Shown here one piece after another: positions 1-7,841 of a DNA stretch of 37,602 nucleotides. Where the stretch lies: assembly GCA_003598015.1 (NCBI GenBank), contig QZKE01000051.1, positions 1 through 37,602 of the forward strand. The letters run 5' to 3'. The position numbers and the translations under genes are program-made. The notes under the pieces were generated by a model, which saw nothing but the letters and a program-made list of their open reading frames with translations, had not been told where the DNA came from and did not search any database. Position 1 is the first letter of the stretch; the number at the start of each line of letters is the position of its first letter. Origin of the DNA: Actinomycetota bacterium (GTDB lineage: Bacteria; Actinomycetota; Geothermincolia; Geothermincolales; RBG-13-55-18).

Positions 1-822
1 ATGGGGGGGGGGGGAATGCCCGCCGAGACCGTGGAGGAGGAGATAATAAAGGCCAGGGAACTCACCTCCAAGCCGTTCGGGGTTAACATACCCATTCTGA
101 GCCCGTTTGCCGAAGGCATCTTTGAGACCGCGGTGAGGATGGAGGTTCCGGTCCTCACCACCTCCGCGGGAAACCCTCTCACCTTCACCGCCCGGGCCAA
201 AGAAGCGGGCATGAAGATCGTTCACGTTGTGTCCAACGTGCGCATGGCGGAAAAGGCCCAGGAGTCCGGGGTCGACGTGATCGTGGCCGAGGGTTACGAG
301 GCGGGCGGCCATAACGGTTTCGACGAGATCACCACCATGGTCCTGGTGCCACAGGTGGTGGATGCCGTCGACGTGCCGGTGGTCGCCGCTGGCGGGATCG
401 CCGACGCGCGGGGCATGGTTGCGGCCTTCGCCCTGGGCGCCGAGGGGGTGCAGCTGGGGACCCGCTTCCTGGCGTCGCCGCAGAGCCCCGCCCACCGCAA
501 CTACAAGGAACTCATCATCGGCGCGAGCGACCGGGATACCGTCATCACCGGCAGGGCCTTCGGGCCGGTGCGCGTCCTGCGCAGCAAGCTTGCGGAGACG
601 ATCCTCCAGGCCGAGCGGGAGGGAAAGTCCCCGCAGGAGATACAGGAGATGATCGGATCCGGCCGCTCCGTGAAAGCCTGTCTCGAGGGGGATCTGGATG
701 AAGGATCTTTCATGTGCGGTCAGGTGGCCGGGATAATCGCGGAAGTGCAGGACGTGAAGGACATAGTGGCCGAGTTGATTGAGGGGTACGACAGGATAGC
801 ATCCGGACTGAGCCGACGCTGA
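1..822 (+). CDS. FabK / nitronate monooxygenase family flavoprotein (5'-truncated)
   Basis: FMN-dependent TIM-barrel enzyme of the 2-nitropropane dioxygenase family, which includes enoyl-ACP reductase II (FabK) and nitronate monooxygenases. Visible motifs are KPFGVNI, the catalytic-His segment EGYEAGGHNG (H104 of this fragment), the phosphate-binding run VVAAGGIADARG, and ALGAEGVQLGTRFLA. The family is usually about 310-320 residues and begins with an N-terminal strand plus a GG(L/M)G segment. Here about 40-45 residues are missing because the window starts inside the gene, so the ATG at base 1 is not the real start. The 12-G run at bases 3-14 encodes the glycines before MPAE. Sequence alone does not decide between fatty-acid synthesis and nitronate detoxification. 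A FabK role is plausible but unproven. Confidence 0.9.
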   Translation: MGGGGMPAETVEEEIIKARELTSKPFGVNIPILSPFAEGIFETAVRMEVPVLTTSAGNPLTFTARAKEAGMKIVHVVSNVRMAEKAQESGVDVIVAEGYEAGGHNGFDEITTMVLVPQVVDAVDVPVVAAGGIADARGMVAAFALGAEGVQLGTRFLASPQSPAHRNYKELIIGASDRDTVITGRAFGPVRVLRSKLAETILQAEREGKSPQEIQEMIGSGRSVKACLEGDLDEGSFMCGQVAGIIAEVQDVKDIVAELIEGYDRIASGLSRR

Positions 823-879
823 ACCGCGGAAGCGATGCCGCAAACGGGATGATCACCATGGAATCCGAGGTTTACCGCC

Positions 880-1617
880 ATGAAACTGGATAAGACGGCC
901 TACTCGTCCATCTACGAGAGAGAGGACGAGCACTGGTGGTTCCTGGGGCGGCGCAGGGTACTCGCGGCGCTGCTCGCGAACCTGGATCCTCCCGGCGATT
1001 GGCGGGTCCTGGATGTGGGGTGCGGGACGGGCGGGAACTTCTCCTTTCTGGATGCCTACGGCCGGGTCGAGGGCTGCGACTATTCCGAGGAAGCCATCCG
1101 TTTCTGCCTCCTGAGGGGGACCCATACCGTAAGGGAGGCAAGCATCTACGATCTACCCTACGAGGACGCATCCTTCGACCTGGTTACATGCCTGGACGTC
1201 ATCGAGCACCTCCGCTTCGATCTCCCGGCATTCCGGGAGCTGAACCGGGTAGTGAAGAAGGGGAGCTACCTCCTGGCGACCCTGCCCTCTGGACCCCACC
1301 TGTACAACGATTTCGACTGCCTGGCCGGCCACCTGCGCCGCTATACCAGGGAGGAGATAAAGATGCTGCTGGCGGAGAGCGGATTCGAGCCGATCAGGCT
1401 TACCTGCTATACGACGCTGGTGCATCCCCTCATCCGCTATTACATGTGGAGGGGCAGCATCAGCAGCGGCCGCAACGGATATACCCAGGGCATGCAGACG
1501 GTGATACCATCATCGAACCGGGTCCTGAAATGGGCACAGGACCTGGAGGCCAGGATCGTTTCCCGCTGGGACCTGCACCGGGGTTCCTCCGTGGTTGCTT
1601 TGGCGAAGAAGAGATAG
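880..1617 (+). CDS. class I SAM-dependent methyltransferase
   Basis: 245-residue Rossmann-fold methyltransferase of the Methyltransf_11/23 type. Motif I is VLDVGCGTGGNF around residues 46-57, the acidic residue ending strand 2 lies in EGCDYSEEAI, and the motif IV region is FDLVTCLDVIEHL, as in UbiE/UbiG-like small-molecule methyltransferases. The start follows a weak GAGG at about 866-869. An ATG at 858 is out of frame and ends quickly. It lies 58 bases after the FabK-like gene on the same strand and may share its transcript. The acceptor substrate cannot be read from the sequence. The C-terminal segment after residue 185 is specific to this protein and probably forms the acceptor side. Confidence 0.88.
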   Translation: MKLDKTAYSSIYEREDEHWWFLGRRRVLAALLANLDPPGDWRVLDVGCGTGGNFSFLDAYGRVEGCDYSEEAIRFCLLRGTHTVREASIYDLPYEDASFDLVTCLDVIEHLRFDLPAFRELNRVVKKGSYLLATLPSGPHLYNDFDCLAGHLRRYTREEIKMLLAESGFEPIRLTCYTTLVHPLIRYYMWRGSISSGRNGYTQGMQTVIPSSNRVLKWAQDLEARIVSRWDLHRGSSVVALAKKR

Positions 1618-1661
1618 GGGATCACCTTTAAAGACCCAAGTCAAGGGTAAACTCATCTAAG

Positions 1662-1677
1662 CCCCTTTCGGAAGGGG
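1662..1677. other. small hairpin after the methyltransferase gene
   Basis: CCCCTT (1662-1667) pairs perfectly with AAGGGG (1672-1677) across a four-base TCGG loop. It lies 45 bases past the methyltransferase stop and outside the IS inverted repeat. No T-run follows, so it may be a weak terminator or an RNA-stabilising hairpin rather than a classical intrinsic terminator. Confidence 0.35.
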
Positions 1678-1824
1678 TTCGCGAGGTTCTATTGGCTTGG
1701 GAGGACACCTCCGACAGATACATACGTCCTTTCCCGCGGAGCGAAGCCCCTGGCTTGCAATCGCACGGACCTCTTCCAAATCTCTGGCTCGCCTAAGAGG
1801 TCTTTTCACCCAGTCACCTTTATG

Positions 1825-1920
1825 AGCCTCGGCCGCTCGCGCGGCCCGACTATGGAATGATGGGGCTTGAGTGCCGGGGCCTAATCAGCCCCTGGATCCT
1901 CGGCCGCAGCCGCGGCCCGG
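1825..1920 (-). ncRNA. candidate bridge/seek RNA region of the IS
   Basis: Three consecutive hairpins lie in the non-coding end downstream of the transposase. They are GGCCGC/GCGGCC (1831-1836 with 1841-1846), GGGGC/GCCCC (1876-1880 with 1888-1892) and GGCCGC/GCGGCC (1902-1907 with 1912-1917). IS110-family elements make a structured guide RNA from their non-coding end, and in the IS1111 group this lies downstream of the transposase. Strand is assumed to follow the transposase. The guide loops were not identified. Confidence 0.45.
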
Positions 1921-2034
1921 ATAAGACCCCGCATGGAGGCTCTCCCGGCAGCCCGGTCCGCTTCTTTGAGGGACGAGGGGCGAACCTCCGCGGGCGGATG
2001 CGTCATCTGCCGCGGTCTCCCCGCAAGCGAACCG

Positions 2035-3075
2035 TCAAGCCCACTTATGTGGCTTGTTTGTATCGTCGTAAGGGGTGCCGTGGAGCCACATGGCCCACAT
2101 CACCGCGAGTATCTTGCGCTGTACCGTGAGGCGGGCATGCACCTCGGAGCCCGTGCCCGCCAGGGTGTGCGCGTAGGCCCGCTTGAAGCGATTGTCCCCG
2201 CCCGCGTGCATGGCACCCAGAAAGGCGGTCATGCTGGCGTGCTTGAGCTGCCCGCACCCCCTGCGGTCGAGGCGCTGCCGGCGGAGCTCCTTGCCCCCGC
2301 TCACGCACTGGGTTATCCCCAGGCGGCAGTAGCGCCACAGCTTGCGCTTATCGGAGAAACGCTGCGGGCATGTTATGTAGGCGCAGAAGACCGCCGCCAC
2401 GTAGGGGCCCACCCCCGGGATGGCCTGCCAGGCCCTCACCACGGGTATCCCCGCCGCGAGGGCCAAAAAGCGCCCCTTGGCCTTGGCCCTCTCCGCCAGC
2501 AGGAAGTCCAGGCGTTCGTAGTCTGCCGCGATTATCCCGCGCACCTCGGGGTTCCCCACCCGGGCGAGCGCTTCCTGCCTGCCCCGCGCCCCGTAGACCC
2601 TGGAGCCCTCGCCGATCACGCCCTGGGCCCGGAGCTTGGCCTTGATGCGGTTCTTTGCGGCCACCGCATCCCCGCTCAGCTGGTCGTAGGCTTTCACCGC
2701 CATATGGAGGGCGTAGATCCTCTCGTCCGGGGTGTGATAGACGGGGTGGTATCTGCCCGCCCTGGCTATCTCCGCCAGCTTCCTCGCATCGATCCGGTCG
2801 TTCTTCACCGGGTCCTTGTGTATCCAGGCGTTGCGCACTGGGTCGGCCACCTCCACCTTCTGCGCGTAGGGCAGGATGACCCTTGCAGCCCAGAAGGCCA
2901 GGTCGCACTCCTCCAGGAGCACCACCGCCCTCCCCTCGTAGTCCTGCATGAAGGACGCGAGATGCTTCTCGCTGGTGGGGAACTCGCATACGGATACGAG
3001 CTTTCCCCCCTGGTCCATCACCGCAGCCGTGCACTCCTTTGCCGCCAGGTCGATTCCGATATACACTGTACTCAT
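2035..3075 (-). CDS. IS110-family transposase (DEDD recombinase)
   Basis: 346-residue transposase with an N-terminal RuvC-like DEDD domain and a C-terminal Transposase_20 domain. Candidate acidic residues are D9 (YIGIDLA), E55/E56 (LLEEC), and D93 with D96 (KNDRIDARKLAE). The C-terminal domain shows the helix-hairpin segment IPGVGPYVAA and a Ser-Gly-Gly (CVSGGKELRR) at the usual catalytic-serine position. The length is normal (330-400 residues) and the frame is intact, so the element may be active. It starts with ATG just inside the right inverted repeat. A long antisense frame covers the whole gene and is a GC-rich shadow. Confidence 0.93.
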   Translation of the reverse strand: MSTVYIGIDLAAKECTAAVMDQGGKLVSVCEFPTSEKHLASFMQDYEGRAVVLLEECDLAFWAARVILPYAQKVEVADPVRNAWIHKDPVKNDRIDARKLAEIARAGRYHPVYHTPDERIYALHMAVKAYDQLSGDAVAAKNRIKAKLRAQGVIGEGSRVYGARGRQEALARVGNPEVRGIIAADYERLDFLLAERAKAKGRFLALAAGIPVVRAWQAIPGVGPYVAAVFCAYITCPQRFSDKRKLWRYCRLGITQCVSGGKELRRQRLDRRGCGQLKHASMTAFLGAMHAGGDNRFKRAYAHTLAGTGSEVHARLTVQRKILAVMWAMWLHGTPYDDTNKPHKWA

Positions 3076-3148
3076 CGGACGCCTCCCTTCGGTTGGCCGG
3101 CTCCATAGCCGGCGGATGGTTTGGTCACCTAATTGTTCGGAGGTGTCC

Positions 3149-3576
3149 GGTCTTTATCATTCCAGCCCCGGACATGGGACATCCTCCATGGCTAAAACGT
3201 CATCGCGAAGCGCCCCCTCGGAGTAACGTCATCGCGACCGCAAGCGAAGCGATCTCATCCGGACCAAGGTCGACCTCCGGGGGAGATTGCCGCGTCGCCG
3301 AAGACGCCTCCTCGCAATGACGCCGACCGTTACCGCGTCGCTGCGCCCCTCGCAATAACATCTACTAGGGTATATCCCATGTCCTGGGCTAGCCCGTTAC
3401 CGCGTCGCTGCGCTTCTCGCAATACGTCTCGTCGCCGAGCGACTCGCCTAGTTCCGCTCCCTGCGGCGCACTCGCAGAGTACGCCTCGATCGCGCGCCTT
3501 GCGCCCCGCAGCAGCGCTCTCGATACGTCACCGTATTCATGAAGCGGAATAATTGGAGATAGCGGCCCTTTCCTAA
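3149..3576. repeat. gene-free spacer with REP-like repeats
   Basis: No convincing gene. The stretch holds several versions of a palindromic unit built from GCGATCTC, GAGATTGC, CGCGTCGC and CTCGCAATGACG: about 3248-3320, then two direct copies of CGTTACCGCGTCGCTGCG at 3328-3345 and 3395-3412, each followed by CTCGCAATA. Similar 'CGCAATGACG...GAGATTGC' units are common intergenic repeats in environmental bacterial genomes (from memory). Degenerate copies continue to about 3530. They probably fold as hairpins and may end transcripts from either side. Confidence 0.6.
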
Positions 3577-3810
3577 TCAGGTGGAACGTGGAGGGCTGAC
3601 CCCCTCGTCGATCTCGGCGATACGGTCCGCTACGTAACGTTGTGCGGCATAGAGGTCCCCGAATATCTCCCCCCGGAAGCGGTAACCGCGTTTGCGGCCC
3701 TTAATGCGGATGACTTCCTTCCCCGTCTCGGGATCGTTGATCTTAAGGAACTTCACCTTGACGTAGCCCTGTTTCCCGAAGAACTCGCGGACGAGCGCTA
3801 TTTCCGCCAT
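3577..3810 (-). CDS. 77-residue basic protein, unknown function
   Basis: Small protein not matched to any family. It has a strong ribosome binding site (AGGAGGT a few bases before the ATG), which supports it as a real gene. The sequence alternates basic and hydrophobic residues (YVKVKFLKIN, VIRIKGRKRGYRFRGEIFG), suggesting a small beta-rich fold, followed by a helix (YAAQRYVADRIAEI). No cysteines, signal peptide or membrane segment. It is a single-gene unit, divergent from the thiolase operon and facing the repeat spacer. A nucleic-acid-binding role would fit the charge but is a guess. Confidence 0.65.
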   Translation of the reverse strand: MAEIALVREFFGKQGYVKVKFLKINDPETGKEVIRIKGRKRGYRFRGEIFGDLYAAQRYVADRIAEIDEGVSPPRST

Positions 3811-4060
3811 GGTGACCTCCTGTCATTATCCCGTTCTGTATATCGTTTATCAGCCTGCCTTACTTAAGGTGTGGATGCAGAGGACGCTGAGGGACGGCAT
3901 GGGTGGTCGATCGCAAAAGGAAACGGAGGCAGGATCGCGATGGGACGTTTCGTACTGTTATTCATGGCCGGTCATCACGCGGTGCGAGCTGCCGCAGGAT
4001 ACGACCTTCGCAAGACAGCGAGAGGCGCTTACCAAAAAGTATTAAGCGGCAGTTAAGGCA

Positions 4061-4089
4061 TTTACAACCCGGCGAATTAATTATAGGAT
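4061..4089 (+). promoter_or_regulatory. candidate promoter of the DUF35/thiolase operon
   Basis: TTTACA (4061-4066) and TAGGAT (4084-4089) are separated by 17 bases, inside a local AT-rich patch and 75 bases before the first gene. The rest of 3811-4163 holds no gene; open frames running through it are upstream extensions of the DUF35 gene without their own ribosome site. Confidence 0.4.
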
Positions 4090-4163
4090 TAGCGGGTGGG
4101 GTTATCCCGGCAGCCTGTACGGCTTCGCCGGTTTCGAGGATCACATCGGCAAAGGAGGGAAAG

Positions 4164-4622
4164 ATGGAGGATATCAAAGAGACCTTTTACCACACCGTGG
4201 CGCCCCTCGATTTCGGCTACAACTACCGGGTGGGCACCTATCTCCAGCGTTACATCGACGCCCTGAAAGACAAGAAGATCCTTGGGGCCAAGTGCCCGCA
4301 GTGCGGCAAGGTAGTGGTGCCTCCGCGTAAGTACTGCGGCGCCTGCAACAAGGTACGTGAGGAGTACGTGGAGCTCTCTCAGGAAGGCACGCTGGAGAAC
4401 TACACCGTCGGGCACATCACTCTCGAAAAGGGCCAGGTAAACCAGGCCGAGAGCCCCTATATCGTGGGGATGATAAAACTCGGCGGGGCCGACAACCTGC
4501 TGGTGGGAAAGGTGGCGGGCGTATCCCCGCAAGAGGTGAAGACGGGTATGCGCCTCAAGGCCGTCTGGAAGGACCAGACCGAGGGGGAATACTCCGACCT
4601 CGACCATTTCGAGCCGGTATAA
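4164..4622 (+). CDS. DUF35 OB-fold protein with zinc ribbon (thiolase partner)
   Basis: 152-residue protein with the two-part DUF35 architecture: an N-terminal rubredoxin-like zinc ribbon (CPQCGKVVVPPRKYCGACN, Cys pairs CxxC-x11-CxxC) and a C-terminal OB fold (LENYTVGHITL through MRLKAVWKD). Such proteins bind thiolase-fold enzymes and help channel or bind acyl-CoA, as in archaeal acetoacetyl-CoA thiolase/HMG-CoA synthase complexes, BbsA-BbsB and ChsH2-Ltp2. AAAGGAGGG at 4151-4159 fixes the ATG at 4164; the longer frame starting near 3903 has no support. It is first in a four-gene operon, with its stop 13 bases before the next start. Confidence 0.92.
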   Translation: MEDIKETFYHTVAPLDFGYNYRVGTYLQRYIDALKDKKILGAKCPQCGKVVVPPRKYCGACNKVREEYVELSQEGTLENYTVGHITLEKGQVNQAESPYIVGMIKLGGADNLLVGKVAGVSPQEVKTGMRLKAVWKDQTEGEYSDLDHFEPV

Positions 4623-4635
4623 GGAGGTGAGAGGC

Positions 4636-5781
4636 TTGGATAACAAAGTAGCTATCGTTGGTTTCAATATGGCCAGCGCCCTCGATCTCGAGACCACTCG
4701 CGAGCGTCTCTCGTTCGATCTCACCCGGGGGCTCTTCGACGACCTGGGCATCGAACGGGACGACGTCGGGACCTTTATCATCTGCACCAACGATTTTCTG
4801 GACGGGAGGACGATCTCCAACGTCTTCCTCGACCCCTCGGTGGGCGCCTACATGAAAGACGAGAGCAAGGTGGAGATGGACGGCCTTAACGCCCTCACCT
4901 ACGCCTGCATGCGCATCCTCTCGGGGCAGTATGAGACGGCGCTGGTGGCCACCCTGGCCCTCACCGGCACCCAGGTCAGCCCCTACCTGCACATAGGTTA
5001 CACCCTGGATGCCAGCTATGACCGCCCGATAAAACTGCTCAACGAGCTCTCGGCGGCGGCCCTGGAGGCGCGGAGCTATCTCGCAAAGTACGGCTACTCC
5101 GAGGAGCTCCTCGATGATATCGCGTTGCAGGACCTGGCCAACGCCGCTCGCAACCCCAACCAGGCGCGCCGCCTGGAAGGTGTCTCCAAAGACCAGATTG
5201 CCGGCTCCGCCTACCTCTACGAACCCCTGCGCGAGCTGCACTGCTATCCCGCCACGGATGGTGGCTGCATGATGCTGCTGGCCTCCGAAAAGAGAGCCAA
5301 GGAACTTTGCGACAAGCCGGTCTGGATCAAAGGCATCGGCCGCAGTACGGACAATTACTACCTCGGCGACCGCGACCTCTCAGGCTCCATCTCGGCCTCA
5401 CAGGCAGCCGAAAGGGCGATGGGGATGGCGGGAATAAAGGATCCCCGCAAGGAGCTCGACTTCGCCGAGATATCCTCACTCTTCGCCCACCAGGAGCCCC
5501 TGCTCGCCGAGGCCATGGGGCTGCTGGAGCCGGGCAAGGCGGCCGAGGCCTACAAGTCTGGGGATACCGCCATAGACGGTAAGCTCCCCATCAATCCCTC
5601 GGGTGGCCCCCTGGGAGGGCACCCCATTTGCTCCTCGGGTCTCATGCGCGCCGCGGAAGCGGTGCTCCAGCTCCGGGGCGAGGCGGGCAAGAATCAGGTC
5701 GAGAAGGCCGATGTTGCCCTGGCGCACGGCCAGGATGGCGTATGTGCCCAGCAGAGCGTCGTCGTAGTCCTGGGGACCTAG
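4636..5781 (+). CDS. thiolase-like protein lacking the nucleophilic cysteine (first copy)
   Basis: 381-residue thiolase-fold protein of the SCP2/archaeal type. The usual nucleophile segment (EAACASG in relatives) reads VEMDGLNAL here, so the position has D82-G83 rather than Cys. The C-terminal base motif survives as NPSGGPLGGHP (H329), and a late Cys is present in HGQDGVCAQQ. Loss of the nucleophile is known in Ltp2-type retro-aldolases that work with DUF35 partners, so C-C cleavage without a covalent acyl-enzyme is possible. A purely structural subunit is the alternative. AAGGAGG (4621-4627) overlaps a GTG at 4627, so the TTG at 4636, eight bases on, is preferred as start. Confidence 0.87.
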   Translation: MDNKVAIVGFNMASALDLETTRERLSFDLTRGLFDDLGIERDDVGTFIICTNDFLDGRTISNVFLDPSVGAYMKDESKVEMDGLNALTYACMRILSGQYETALVATLALTGTQVSPYLHIGYTLDASYDRPIKLLNELSAAALEARSYLAKYGYSEELLDDIALQDLANAARNPNQARRLEGVSKDQIAGSAYLYEPLRELHCYPATDGGCMMLLASEKRAKELCDKPVWIKGIGRSTDNYYLGDRDLSGSISASQAAERAMGMAGIKDPRKELDFAEISSLFAHQEPLLAEAMGLLEPGKAAEAYKSGDTAIDGKLPINPSGGPLGGHPICSSGLMRAAEAVLQLRGEAGKNQVEKADVALAHGQDGVCAQQSVVVVLGT

Positions 5782-5793
5782 GAGGTGATGGAG

Positions 5794-7026
5794 ATGCGTA
5801 ACGTCGGGATAATCGGCATAGGATATACTCCCGTTTTCGTGAGCAAGAGGAAGGAAGTCAACATCCCCGAGATGATCTCGGAGGCGGTCGACGCCGGCTT
5901 CCAGAACACCGGCCTCACTCCCGCGGACATCGACGCCATGGTCTTCGGGAACATGCATACCTTCGAGGGCGTTAACCTGCCCCACCTCTGGGCGGCGGAA
6001 CACATCCGCTCCCTCGGTAAGCCGGTGATGCGTATCGCCACCGGCGGGACGACGGGCATGGCCGCCTTCCACGCCGGCTACTATCACGTGGCCTCCGGGA
6101 TGGCGGACGTCGTCATGGTGGTCACCTACGAGAAGCACTCCGAGGGTGACGCCCAGGTGGGACTCATGGGTATCATTACCCCCGAGGTCATGACCATGCT
6201 GGCGGCAGGGATCGACGTGACCGGGGGCAGCGGTATGGGTGCCATCGGAGGAGGAAGCGCGGGAGGGATCTCCTTCCAGGCATCTTCATACCTCTACCAC
6301 TCCGGCGCGGGCATCGAGCATATCGATGAACAGGCGGCCCTGGAACGGCGCAACGCCGCCAAGAACCCCTACGCCCACCTCAAGGACCCCGAGGCCACAG
6401 CGGAGAAGATAGCGCAGACACCGCTGGTCTCATGGCCCATCCGCTTCGGCCATATCTGCCCCACCACCGACGGGGCAACGGTCTGCATCCTGGCTTCGGA
6501 GGAGAAGGCGGCCAAGCTGGCGGACAAGGTCGCCTGGGTGTTATCGGTGGCCAACTGCGCCTCCGACGCCACCACCGCCAACCTCATAGAGAGCCAGATC
6601 ACCGACCCCGCGGAGCATCTGCCCGCCATTATCGCCTCCAAGCAGGCCTACGAGCGGGCGGGGATAGTGGATCCAAAGAAAGAGATCGACTACGTGGAGA
6701 TCTACAACGGATTCGCCCACCAGACCCTCATGTACCTGGAGAAGATCGGTATGTGCGAGGTGGGAGAGGCCCACAAGCTGCAGGAGGCCGGCGAACTGGA
6801 GATGAACGGTCGCTGCCCGGTCAATGCTTCGGGAGGCGTAGTGAGCACCAACTCCATCGGCACCTCGGCCCTCAACCGGGTTACCGAGGCCGCCCTGCAG
6901 GTCCTGGGCCAGGCGGGCGAGCACCAGGTGGAGAAGGATGTCCATACGGCCCTGGCCCACGGCTGGGGTGGCCTCATGCAGTACGTGACCATAACCATCC
7001 TGGGCGATAAACCCAAGAAGGCATAA
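5794..7026 (+). CDS. thiolase-like protein lacking the nucleophilic cysteine (second copy)
   Basis: About 410-residue thiolase-fold protein, clearly related to the preceding gene but longer by an insert after VTYEKHSEGD. The nucleophile region reads MRIATGGTTGMAAFHAGYYHVASG, so no Cys is available. The GHP motif is replaced by NASGGVVSTNSIGTSA, so the usual active-site His is also missing. The late CxG motif is replaced by HGWGGLMQYV. All three classical residues therefore appear lost. The first member keeps one His, so the pair may form a mixed complex with divided active-site roles. AGGAGG at 5780-5785 favours the ATG at 5794 over the GTG/ATG at 5785/5788. It begins 12 bases after the previous stop. 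Confidence 0.87.
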   Translation: MRNVGIIGIGYTPVFVSKRKEVNIPEMISEAVDAGFQNTGLTPADIDAMVFGNMHTFEGVNLPHLWAAEHIRSLGKPVMRIATGGTTGMAAFHAGYYHVASGMADVVMVVTYEKHSEGDAQVGLMGIITPEVMTMLAAGIDVTGGSGMGAIGGGSAGGISFQASSYLYHSGAGIEHIDEQAALERRNAAKNPYAHLKDPEATAEKIAQTPLVSWPIRFGHICPTTDGATVCILASEEKAAKLADKVAWVLSVANCASDATTANLIESQITDPAEHLPAIIASKQAYERAGIVDPKKEIDYVEIYNGFAHQTLMYLEKIGMCEVGEAHKLQEAGELEMNGRCPVNASGGVVSTNSIGTSALNRVTEAALQVLGQAGEHQVEKDVHTALAHGWGGLMQYVTITILGDKPKKA

Positions 7027-7037
7027 GGAGGAAGAAG

Positions 7038-7481
7038 ATGGAAGAGACCAAGATCGTCAACGGTGCGTGGGAGCTCTCCACCTTTCACTTCCCTATCGAG
7101 GGCAGGGGCCTGAAGACCATGCTCAAGAACATGAAGGACAAGAAGCTCGTCGGCTTCAAGTGTCCGCAGTGCGGCATGGTCTATATGCCAGGGCCCTTTT
7201 ACTGCCGCAAGTGCTTCATCAGGATCGACGACGAGGCCGAGGTCAGCGACCACGGCGAGATAATGACCTTCACCATCGGCTACGCCGATGTGCGCGGCAA
7301 TCCCCTGGATGAACCCCGAATTGCCCCCGTGGTCAAGCTGGACGGCTGCGATTCCTGGATCATGGGGGTGCTGGAGGGCGTGAAGCCGGAGGATGTGCAC
7401 GTCGGGATGCGCGTCAAGGTGAAATGGGCGGAGGAGCGCACCGGCTCCCTGCAGGACATGCAGTATTTCTTGCCGGAGTAA
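7038..7481 (+). CDS. DUF35 OB-fold protein with zinc ribbon (second copy)
   Basis: 147-residue DUF35 protein, last of the operon. Zinc ribbon: CPQCGMVYMPGPFYCRKCF (CxxC-x11-CxxC). OB-fold strands follow, from IMTFTIGYADV to VKVKWAEERTGS. It resembles the first DUF35 protein in layout (both have a KDKK..G.KCPQCG entry), so the operon looks like a duplicated DUF35 plus thiolase module arranged as DUF35-T-T-DUF35. It starts 11 bases after the thiolase-like stop with AGGAGG in between, implying tight co-expression. It probably binds one thiolase-like partner and its CoA-bound substrate. Confidence 0.92.
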   Translation: MEETKIVNGAWELSTFHFPIEGRGLKTMLKNMKDKKLVGFKCPQCGMVYMPGPFYCRKCFIRIDDEAEVSDHGEIMTFTIGYADVRGNPLDEPRIAPVVKLDGCDSWIMGVLEGVKPEDVHVGMRVKVKWAEERTGSLQDMQYFLPE

Positions 7482-7609
7482 GGTGTTGTTCGGGCTGAGT
7501 TGGTGATCTAGCCCGGCGACAAGGCTGGTCGTCGTCGCAGGCTCCTCCGAGCACCTTGCTCGCCGGGCAGGTGTCAGCATACATACTCTCCGCCCGCAAC
7601 AACATCGTC

Positions 7610-7709
7610 TCCGGCACGGGGGGTGTAATAGAAACGACACCCGGGCCTGGTTAGATCACCGATAAAGGTCTCCATGCACGTTTCGGTCGCTTCGGACCGA
7701 CCCCCGGTT
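7610..7709 (+). repeat. long intergenic repeat, copy 1
   Basis: First copy of a roughly 90-100 bp unit. Its core TCCGGCACGGGGG + TGTAATAGAAACGACACCCGG + CCTGGTTAGAT (7610-7656) recurs at 7754-7799 with one extra G and one substitution. The tail TGCACGTT...GCTTCGGACC...CCC also recurs. The core contains GGGTGT/ACACCC, a 6-bp stem with a 10-base loop. A partial inverted relative (GGTGATCTA.CC..GG) lies at 7500-7516. Confidence 0.7.
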
Positions 7710-7753
7710 CCCGGGCAAGGGGCACGGAGGATTTGGCCGAACACCAGGTCGAT

Positions 7754-7841
7754 TCCGGCACGGGGGTGTAATAGAAACGACACCCGGCCCTGGTTAGATA
7801 GCATTATCGATGCACGTTCCTCCGCTTCGGACCAACCCCTC
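7754..7841 (+). repeat. long intergenic repeat, copy 2
   Basis: Second copy of the unit at 7610, in the same orientation and offset by 144 bp, ending about 110 bp before the DUF362 gene. The whole stretch 7482-7954 contains no convincing gene. It is made of these repeats, the inverted fragment near 7500 and GC-rich spacer. Confidence 0.7.

Larger units (their letters stand above)
1703..3148 (-). mobile_element. IS110-family (IS1111-like) insertion sequence
   Basis: The transposase gene is bracketed by a perfect 12-bp inverted repeat: GGACACCTCCGA at 1703-1714 and TCGGAGGTGTCC at 3137-3148. Subterminal inverted repeats are characteristic of the IS1111 subgroup of IS110, whose true ends lie a few bases outside them. 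No target duplication is expected and none was seen. The long non-coding stretch is downstream of the transposase (1715-2034), again the IS1111 arrangement. The exact ends cannot be fixed without a second copy or an empty site. Confidence 0.75.

Noticed and set aside
1-20. 12-G run as a biological phase-variation tract
   Set aside because: It encodes the normal glycine loop before MPAE and lies at the very edge of the window; a contig-end effect is the simpler explanation.
1933-3108. 391-codon open frame antisense to the transposase
   Set aside because: Arg/Pro/His-rich shadow of the GC-rich transposase gene, with no family motif; the opposite strand shows the DEDD and Ser motifs.
3903-4163. 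N-terminal extension of the first DUF35 protein
   Set aside because: No ribosome site at the upstream start, the extension is unlike the family, and AAAGGAGGG clearly marks ATG 4164.
7610-7841. CRISPR array
   Set aside because: Only two long copies, 144 bp apart, with the spacing sequence itself part of the repeat; no cas genes.
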